Source: a virus. Taken from it: DNA of 22,289 bases. Made by a program: the position numbers and the translations under genes. The notes below the pieces were generated by a model. It ran no database searches, was not told where the DNA came from, and worked only from the letters and a program-made list of their open reading frames with translations. Of the stretch, positions 7,701 through 15,700 are shown piece by piece. Location: IMG/VR virus record IMGVR_UViG_3300009187_000082, positions 1 to 22,289 of that record. The stretch is one strand, 5' to 3'. Numbering within the stretch: position 1 is the first letter of the stretch; every line of letters starts with the position of its first letter.

Positions 7701-9076
7701 TATTTTGCAATTATGCTATCAATATTATTTTCATTAAATCCTTGATCATAGTCAAACAGTGTGATGTTTCCATTTGATGCAACTAGTTGACCAACTGGCA
7801 AACCAGAAAGACCAAGATCTGATGCACTTTTGTTTATAGAGTAATCTAAAGTTTTATCTGATAAGTTAACTGAAAGTCTTGGAGATATTTCTATAAGGTC
7901 AAATGTTGCATCTTTTGATGTCATTGTTTCAACAACAACCCTTACTCCAGAAATATACTCAAACTCTCTATATTGTTTCTTACCATCAACCACCTTTATG
8001 AATGAACTAGGGTTTGTTACGTCTGTTACAAAGTTTGTTAGTCTGTTTGTTTGTGTGTCTTCTAAATACCAGCCATATTTTGGGGTCTTGGTTACATACT
8101 GTGTACCGTCCCAAATATGGTACGTTCCAATATCATTTTCATTTTCTTTAATTAAATATGCATATCCAACTACAGACTTTTCTGGAAGAAGGTCTACGCT
8201 TGTATATGTCTCCGCTATAACAAAATTTAAAACCCAGTCTTCTGGTACCACTAATCCGTACGCAATCTCAACATATCCATCACTTGGAATTACAGGAGAA
8301 TCGTCTTTTCTTCGTATTGATGGATTGAAAGATATTATATTCTCCCAATTTCCATTTTTTAAAAATTGTATTTTCCATTTGCTTGGAGTTTTTTGATTTG
8401 TTTCTCCATAGAAGGGGTCAGAAAATGATCCAATAGACGATGAGAAAGGACCAAGATTTTCTGTTCCTATGTGGGTTTGCATTTTTATAACAACCCTATT
8501 GGCTGGTATATTTTCTTTATAAACAACAAAAGGACAGGCATCTTCTATGTTGTACTGTGAACCACGAATACTAGATGCAATACCATACTCTTGTCCAAAC
8601 TCTGTTCTATATGAAGTCCAGTATTTAAAAATATCTTCTCTGTCTGGCATATAGTATCTTGGTCTGTCTGCCATTACAAGGTTTGGGTGGTGGAGTTTCC
8701 TATTTTGAAAAAATGCTGCTTTATTAATTCCAGACCTAGGTCGAAACTGATTAAAACAATCTTCTAAAGAATAAAGACTTTTAAGTTTTTCTTTTTTAGT
8801 AAGTAGAGTTGTTGGTAAGCCAGCATTGTCATAAGATCCATCAAGAACAATATCGGCATCTGTTGCCCCAGTATAAAAATTACCAGAATCATTAATATCA
8901 AAACTTGTAGGTAGTGATGAGTATACAGACCCTGTCTGTGTTGGTCGAAACCTATAATTTCCTATGTGTTTAATGTTGGTTGGTATGTTCATGTTCCATT
9001 CAGCAACTACAAGAGATTTGTTTCTTATCGTTGGGGATGTTTCTAAAAAGTTTTGTAAATCTTTATCTTCAAACAT
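4790..9076 (-). CDS. Large tail tip hub protein with embedded sugar-binding-like domains
   Basis: A 1428-residue protein in the Tal/hub position, one gene after the distal-tail protein. Residues 180-410 read like a discoidin (F5/8-type) sandwich: NRVVIKMQTHIGT, SKWKIQFLKNGNW, and near its end GVRVVVETMTSKDATFDLIEIS. Residues 440-600 look like hub or baseplate domains (HVQIKFYEVIVDVDGWDYYV, SAVSLLLDYIGF, GLAISTQTAMFFDEYNNFVMMS). Residues 905-1146 resemble a LamG/concanavalin-like jelly roll (GTRMRIVGKIEN, FFLYLNGRLIKTVDD, SKIMFENVYAL). The C-terminus has IQLGDIVTLDYEEN (near 1380), as in many tail tip proteins. I chose the ATG at 9076 (TAATG with the upstream stop, GGAAG before it) instead of the ATG at 9109, which would overlap that gene by 34 bases. 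No peptidase motif is visible. Confidence 0.8.
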   Translation of the reverse strand: MFEDKDLQNFLETSPTIRNKSLVVAEWNMNIPTNIKHIGNYRFRPTQTGSVYSSLPTSFDINDSGNFYTGATDADIVLDGSYDNAGLPTTLLTKKEKLKSLYSLEDCFNQFRPRSGINKAAFFQNRKLHHPNLVMADRPRYYMPDREDIFKYWTSYRTEFGQEYGIASSIRGSQYNIEDACPFVVYKENIPANRVVIKMQTHIGTENLGPFSSSIGSFSDPFYGETNQKTPSKWKIQFLKNGNWENIISFNPSIRRKDDSPVIPSDGYVEIAYGLVVPEDWVLNFVIAETYTSVDLLPEKSVVGYAYLIKENENDIGTYHIWDGTQYVTKTPKYGWYLEDTQTNRLTNFVTDVTNPSSFIKVVDGKKQYREFEYISGVRVVVETMTSKDATFDLIEISPRLSVNLSDKTLDYSINKSASDLGLSGLPVGQLVASNGNITLFDYDQGFNENNIDSIIAKYITRHVQIKFYEVIVDVDGWDYYVPMKTLYSDSFPKADIINKRISMNLRDMFWYLESMEAPEILMTEVSVSSAVSLLLDYIGFANYTFKRVAGEKEMIIPYFFVSPGSNVAEILQGLAISTQTAMFFDEYNNFVMMSKNYILPTKEERPATFELKGTKDFETVGRVQNQKTTTKLSNIITVSSQDQSVYNGGTINYQVRHIQRSVGSIKQASLVDGERYYTYKPALLWEVSGTENTKSINNEVGNQSAYVLSAIPLNSDLSSELPIVKNNVLINNTFSLGEAVYWITRYNGYFYSQGEIIKYDAVQYNVGGIGNVWITSVEDYQNYFAKLPFNGKIYPTGLVRIYSEPKYFEKDGITSLQNGDVSKHGRGQFGTEVVAHSSGISDYWKSDDNVKGCYMDSKYLFETDLTVPTTTDSSSGKTTNSGISSDALAKTSSRSGIIKNFMSTSFIGEINTLTKVQSGTLQSSALSLTGPNFTTAEKPRDFVSYVHKNLEKKYKHFGTRMRIVGKIENNLDRGQTSNGASTYYVVNGSSPDKNINISGGSGGLSFMLNPTTNVGYYFEIAALGLGQLSEEERQGVSNVLFYKVKSENGKAIPVKLWEGLGEITVDAGRFTGQARMVAEENTTVYDLAVEYEDIGNLRRFFLYLNGRLIKTVDDLDPLPAYSNIALFTRGSSKIMFENVYALCNNYSQNTSFSLGAPVNSVFGDSDIDANESFRKYALSGLIQNTYLAGIGSSEMPKYNIYFEEFGSIMREAATFKFKYDKAFPALTAKISPTFNKIKGYVVSGFRAGSYGAEFLVLNSTDTAISLDETTGNYLRIQGITFTQQSDNKMTVDDYFNKNSDLSNPQFLTDKTVSNPYKFKKDYEDIKLSRMTYGKKDFTLNAQYIQSHDDAKSLMKWVIDKISKPRKSVGVKIFSIPTIQLGDIVTLDYEENTVSQVSDPLSRFVVYNIDYSRSSNGPEMTLFLSEVV

Positions 9077-9711
9077 TATACTTCTTCCAGACTTACCGAA
9101 ACATTCCAATAATCAAAATTTGGTCCTCGTTTTTCTACAGAAAATGAAAAATCTGATATAAACATTTCTATAACCTGATTGTATTGTCTTAGGTGGCCAT
9201 ATGGACCTTCTGTTCCCCTAAAAATTCCTTTTCTGTCATATGCAAGAAATACCCAGAATGATCCCTTATGGTCGTTATACCATTCTTGAATATCTGCTCC
9301 TCCTGCTCCTCCGTCAGTAGTATAAGATTTATTTGTAGATATTCCTGTTGCTTGGTCAAAATTGGGAATATTTTCATGAGACCTTGACGGAAGCATGTTC
9401 CAACTAGTGCTAATTTTAATTTTGTCTGCAATATGATAAGACCTCATACGACCATTGATCATTCTTTCTCTTTTTTCAATTCTTTCATCTGAAAAATTTA
9501 ATGGCTCTCTGTTATCATCAGACAAGATTAAGAACTGATCAATTAAAGATTCATCCTCTACTTGTCCTGGATCTGCGCCAATTTCTAAACCATATGGGAT
9601 ATAAAGTCCATCTATTAATGTACCTGAATTTTCAGACCAAAGCATTGCACTAGGTCTTTGATATTTTTTACGACTTTGCATATACGTAAATCTTGGATCA
9701 ATTTCTGGCAT
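9076..9711 (-). CDS. Distal-tail-like minor tail protein
   Basis: A 211-residue protein directly after the tape measure gene, the usual place of the distal tail (Dit-like) protein that links the tail tube to the tip. The N-terminus is polar (MPEIDPRFTYMQSRKKYQRP); the middle (KIKISTSWNMLPSR, WYNDHKGSFWVFLAYD) and the end (YNQVIEMFISDFSFSVEKRG, FDYWNVSVSLEEV) are strand-rich, as in tail ring proteins. The last motif resembles the many tail proteins in which a strand pair ends in a description of the sandwich closing edge. Start ATG at 9711, with AAGGGGG about ten bases upstream, overlaps the end of the tape measure gene by 14 bases. Function by position mainly; fold call is tentative. Confidence 0.7.
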   Translation of the reverse strand: MPEIDPRFTYMQSRKKYQRPSAMLWSENSGTLIDGLYIPYGLEIGADPGQVEDESLIDQFLILSDDNREPLNFSDERIEKRERMINGRMRSYHIADKIKISTSWNMLPSRSHENIPNFDQATGISTNKSYTTDGGAGGADIQEWYNDHKGSFWVFLAYDRKGIFRGTEGPYGHLRQYNQVIEMFISDFSFSVEKRGPNFDYWNVSVSLEEV

Positions 9712-12700
9712 TTGTATTTATCCCCCTTACGCTTCTGTCGTTTACTGTTTTTATTTGTGACATTACTGCTTGTGCAATTTCATTTGGATTAGCGCCTGTT
9801 TTTGCATTAACTGTTAATGTATATGTATTATTATACACTGCCCCGCCAATAGATTCACCGCTATTAATTTTTTTCATGTTGTCTACACCATAAGAATCTA
9901 CAGCATACTTACTCATTATAAATTCTCCTGGGGTTAACATTGCTGGAACTGTATCTGTTCCCTTTGCAAAACCACCAAATGAGAAGTACTTAGGAATAAG
10001 ACCACCCATTGACCAGTTTCCAAATGCATTTGCTGCTGCTGCATTTCCACCAAACTTTTTTAATACTGCAGCATCTTGGGCTTTTTTGGCAGATGCTGCT
10101 GCTGCGGTGGCGTTGGCTGCATCTCTTACGGCTTTTTCTTGTGCAAGCATTCCTGAAGTTGGGGCCATGGCTTTTTGTACAGCAAGATTATTTTGTAACT
10201 TGTATAAATCTGCTAAGTGCATTCCTGGAGTACTTCCAGCATTTTTTGTTACATCTCCAACATTCATTGCCTGATTAAATAGCATGAAATTCTTTGCTGC
10301 ATCGTCTGCAATCCTTTGTAGGTCATCAAAGTGCATCTGAACAACAGATGACTGATCTGTTGGTCTATTTGAACCTGTTTGGTAACCTGTAGGGTCTGTC
10401 TTGGGGTCTGTCTTGGGGTCTGTCTTGGGGTCTACCTTGGGGTCTACCTTTGGGTCTGGTTTAGGGTCTGGAGTTGGGTCTGGTTTAGGGTCTGGAGTTG
10501 GGTCTGGTTTAGGGTCTGGTTTAGGGTCTGGTTTAGGGTCTGGTTTAGGGTCTGGAGTTGGGTCTGGTTTAGGATTTGGTTGTGTAGTTGCAGGTGTGAC
10601 TGCTGCTGCTGGAGTCTGTGCGCCATAGGCATCAATAAGTCTTTTCTGAACATCTAATGCAAGTTTCATAGAATCAACAAATGCTGCGCTCTTAATTAAT
10701 GCAAGGTCTACTTTATTTTTAATTGCTTCCCAAGCATCTTTTGTTAATCCAAGAACTGTGAGTCCTTCTATATCTTTGTCTAATAGTATTTGTCTTAAGC
10801 GAATAAACTCTTGTGCTGGTTCTAGTTTATCTTCTTCAATTTTAAATATTTCATCTTGAAGATCTTTAATTTCTTTTTCAAGTTGTAGTCTAGTTTTCCC
10901 ACCCTGAGTTACTCTAGATAGTTCATATTCTCTAGATTTTTCTATTGCATCTTTTTGTTTTGTTACAGCGTCTGCTGCTTCTTGGGCTCTCATATCTTGT
11001 ACAGCCCTTGCTGCTGCTGCAATATCTCCAGAGGTTAGCGCTTCAGCAAGTGTTAGTTGACCCTTTTGCTGATTGGAAATAGAAGCATTTGCTTTCTCTA
11101 CTTCGTCTAAAGCCTTAATTCTTTCATCATACTTGTCATTAATTTTTTGTTCTTGATCTTCGATTCCCTTTAGTGCTGCCTCTTTATCATCTATTTTATA
11201 CTGAATTGCTGAAATTGCATTCTGTGCATCTTTAATTACTGTATCTTGTGCTTTTGTATCTATTTTAAATTTTATGTTTAGTTCTGTTTCTTGAACATCA
11301 AAAGCCTGCATTGCATTGCCAAATCCTTTATCAAACAGACCTTGCATGAATTCAACGGTAGATTTTAATTGATTTAGTCTTTCATTAAAGTCAGAAATTA
11401 ACGCATTTAATTCTCCTTGTGCAGCACCAATAATTACTGCTGGTGCATCAATTCTCATCAACCTATCTACTTTTGCTTGTGCTAAAGCAACTTGGTTTTC
11501 CATTGATTTTAAGTGTTCATCTGATGAAATTGCAAAAGCGTTTTCTGCGCCATACTTAGATCTTAGTCTTGCTTCTTGCATTGTATCTTTCTTAAATTCT
11601 GCAATGTCTGTTTTTACTCCACTTATTGCTGCTGATTTTTCTTGTGCTGCAGTCAAAGTTTTATATCTCTGAATTAATGTTTTTAATGTCTTGTCGTTAA
11701 CGCCATTGGCAATTGCTGATGCTATTGTCTTATCAGAAATTAACTGATATGCATCTGCTACTGGAACCCCAAGGTTTGCCAACTTATTAAATGCAGAAGA
11801 TTGATTTTCAATAGCCTTAAACTCTGCTTCCATGCTAGAATTCCAGTCACCCATAGTTATAGAGTTTAGTGCTTCTTGAATATTGGTAGCATCTCTCTTT
11901 AAAGCAATAATATTTCCCTTATTGTCAAACTTAAACAAAGAGTTCTTTTTCTCTTCATATACCTTTGGGTCCATTCCGACTATAAGAGAGATAAGATCTT
12001 CGCTTCCGCCCAAACCTCTTATATCGTTTTCTATACCGCTAAATACATCTATGGTCTTCTTACCACCAAAGAGACCTTCTAAGGCCTTACGAGAGGCACT
12101 CCAGCCTTCTGTGACCTTTATCTGGTTCTTGCGTACATCTCGTAGTTTCTTTACTAGGTCGTCTAGCGGTGAAGACTGAACTTTCGTCCCCGTGGTAGTT
12201 GGAGTAGTTCCTGTTGGAGCAACAACACCTACCTGTGTGTTATCTGTAACGGCTTTAAATCCTTGGGCTTCTTTATATTTTTGTATTTTATAAGAAAGAC
12301 TTCCAGTTACTCCTTGTCCACCTCTAGGTCCAGGCTCTTTAAGCCACGCTTGGTAATCTTCGTCTGCCTGAATTATTGGATCTGGAATATTTACAATTGA
12401 TGCAATGGTAGTTGTGTATACTAATTTTTGATCATCTGTCAATGTCTTAAAATATGCTTCATCGAATGCTGCGGTGCCTTTAAGTTGTGGCATTATATTA
12501 TAAACAGCCTCTATTGTTTTTGGCTTTTGTGTTTCGATTGCATCAAGAATTCTATTTAGTTCATCGTATGCTGTTTTATTTTTTGGGTCTATGTAAAATC
12601 CAACTAAGAAATCTGAAGGGATTACCGTATTGAGGTTGTTCAACTTAATCATATTCTTTGCAAAGTCAAGAGCATCTGAATCTTTTTCAAATGCTTCTAC

Positions 12701-15700
12701 CTTGGTTATAAAGTTTGTCTGAACTGTCTTGTTAACGGTGCCCTTTGCATCAAGAATATTCTGTGCTGCAACACCAATTGACTCAGCAGTTGCTCCACTA
12801 AACTTAGTAATAATTTCCATCATCTTTGGAGCAATGTCTTTATTGTCTGTTGCCATTTGCAAAAGAGTTCTAAATACGGCTGGAGGAATATCTCCACTTG
12901 CCATCTTTGCTTGAATTAAAAACTCTTGACCACTATCTATTGCTCCAGATTTTCTTAAATCTTTTGATTGTTGATTTACAACATCTACATAAGCCAACTG
13001 ATTAGGATCATTTTTGTATTTTGCAGTTGTGGCTTTTTTCATTCCAGACATCATTGCTTCTTGAAGTCCACCAGCAGAGTTATACTGTGAAACAACATCT
13101 CCCTGTAAAGTACTTTGAGCAGCAGTCAATCTGTCTCTTTCTTTTATGTACTTAATTTGCAGATCATTGGCCTCATTAATTTTACCCTGCAGTCTTAACT
13201 CTTCAATTTTTTTCTGATAATACATATCAAATGAATCTAGCATTTGCTTATTTTGTTCCATTGCAATTTTTGCGTCTACGGATGCTGCTGCACCAAGAAC
13301 GGCTGCTTCTTTTACATACTTTTGTGATGCAAAATATCCAAGTGCTGAACCTGCTATTGCTCCAATTCCTGCACCAATGGCTGCTCCAATAGGTCCTCCA
13401 ACCATTGTTCCAAACCCTGCTACTGCTGCTGCTCCTCCAAGTGCTGAAGCCCCGATTCCTGCAATTTGTGTTGTTTTTTGTCCAGCAATTTTAGTTATTT
13501 GGTTAGCATTATTAATGTTACCTATGCTACTCTTCATATTTTTTGCATTTTCATTAATCATGTTTATTCTAACATTTAATGGATCATTAATAAGGTTTTC
13601 TCCGTTTGGTCCCAGCAAACTTTCTAGTTGAGCAATAACCCTTATACCAATAGACATATCTCCTGCTTGTCTAGCAGCATTCATAGCCAAACTTTTTGCT
13701 TGTGACATATCAATAGCACCAGACATAATTGCTGAAGATAATTGACCACCTAAATCTTTTACTGCAACGCTTCCTTTACCTGCAGCATTTTGTTCTGAAA
13801 TTCTTGCTGTTAATGCTTTACCCTCTGCTGTTTGAGCAAATGCTTCTCCATAGGTAGTTTTACCAGTTGCTGATCCAAGCATTGCAAAAGAATTTTTTCT
13901 TCTTAGATCCATCTGTTCTGATGCCGTTGTTTTGCCACCAAACTTTGCTATGGCCTGAAGTGCAGAGGTAGATCCTTTAAACTTTTCACCTTCTTCTAAA
14001 ACCTGATCTGCTGCTTTATCAAATGCCATTCTTAAAGCAGCCATTGCTCCTACTGTTGCAACAAGTCCTACTGCAATGGCTGACATAGGACTTTTTAACA
14101 TTGGAAGAATCATAGATAATCCCATAAGTGGCATCATTAGTTTTTGTGAAAGTTCTCCAACTTTTCCTGGAACCATTGATCCAACCATTGCTGCTCCTGC
14201 TGCTACTCCAACACCGCCAGCCAATCCCATCTTTCCAGTCTTTCCTTGTGCTGCTCTTTGTGCTGCTTCTGCTTTTTTGTTTGCAGAATAAGTTTTAAGT
14301 CTGCCAGATAAAGTTTTCTTTTGTGCTTCGGCTGCTGCTCTTTCATCAATAATTGATTGTCTATATGCAACCCTTTGTGCTAACTTACTTCTTTTTTCTT
14401 GTGCTTCTAATTGACGGCGCAAAGATTTTTGTTCAGCATCAATTATTCCCTGGCCGTACAGCGCTGTTCTAGAGGCTGCTGCCTTTGCCTGTGTTTTTGC
14501 ATTGTCTGCTTGTCTCTTTTCCATTTGACGACGTAAAGATTTTGATTCAGCATCAATTGGGCCATTGCCATATAATGCAGTTCTAGAGGCTGCTGCTGCA
14601 GATTGAGATGATGTTGCTTCTGGAGCATATGCATGTCCAGGAAGTATAAGTCTTGTTTTTGGACCTTGAACAACCCTTGTTCCTTTTTTAGGCGTTGGAG
14701 TCATTCTTGTATCTTTTGAACTGCCAGAAGAAGAAACAACGTTTGAAGGTTTAGGAGTTGTATTTAATTTTTTTAATTTTCCAGTCTTTTCATCTTCAAG
14801 CATTTCAGTTGGCTTAACAACAACAGATGAATGCATTTTGTGAAATGCTTTCCAATCAACCTTTCTGCCTTCTTCAAGTCTTTTAATCATTCCATCGTAT
14901 ATTGGTTTTTCTACATCAGAAAGATTCATACTTGCTACTGTGGCTTTTAACTTTGGAAGAACTTTATCAATTTCTGCTTTCATTGCTCTGTCATATTGCT
15001 CTGCAGTCATATTCTTTGGAATATCCAATGTTGATTCAGCAAAGAACCTTTTAGCACCACCCTTTACCCCAAGTAAATTAATTTTTGCTTGCTCTTCCAT
15101 TGAAGGCATGCTTGTAGCATATTCTCTCTTTCCAGATGCACGATTAAAGACTCCTGCTGTTCCAACATCTGCAAGAGTGTTTGCTGAAAGATTTCCTCTT
15201 CCAAGATCTTTGTCACCACGAAGATTTGCTGCGACAAGTTGTCTAAAGTATTGATCTTGTGAAAACTTTCCTGTCATTTTTGCTGGATCAAACCTCGTAT
15301 CATATGCAGACTCTAAAACAATTATCTTTCTTTTACCCTTTGGATCTTTAGGGTCAATCATTGTACTAATCTTTTGATCTGGAGAATCTAATCCGTGAAC
15401 TTCTCTAGCAATCCTTGTTGCTCTTTGTTCTGCAAGAGCAGCCTTTTCGTCCATCATTGGCTTTACAAATACTCTACTGCCATCTGGCTTTTCATATAAT
15501 CCACCAATTCCCTTAACTGGAAAACTAAACCCAGAAGTTGGAGATATCTGGGTGCCAAAGTTTGTAGGCTTTAATCTTCCAGAGGCTGTTTTCTTTGCTT
15601 CTTTTGCAATTTCTTTTAACGTTCTTGTGTCTGCATCATCTACAACTTTTGCAGACTGACTTATTGCTGGGCGTGTTCCTGCTCCAAGTCTATTCATGTT

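Noticed and set aside
9077-9109. Upstream ATG at 9109 for the hub protein
   Set aside because: It would overlap the distal-tail-like gene by 34 bases, while the ATG at 9076 gives the TAATG junction typical of this window and has GGAAG before it.
10391-10582. CCCTAAA-like units resembling telomere repeats, or a CRISPR array
   Set aside because: The period is 12 bases and it is fully coding for DPKP; there are no spacers and no telomeric context.
10379-10657. Plus-strand frames with Gly-Ser-Val repeats opposite the DPKP region
   Set aside because: They are the complement of the 12-base repeat inside the tape measure gene and have no ribosome binding site or independent support.
14443-14673. 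Minus-strand 76-residue frame rich in Gln and Leu
   Set aside because: It is a shadow of the repetitive, alanine-rich tape measure coding sequence in another frame.
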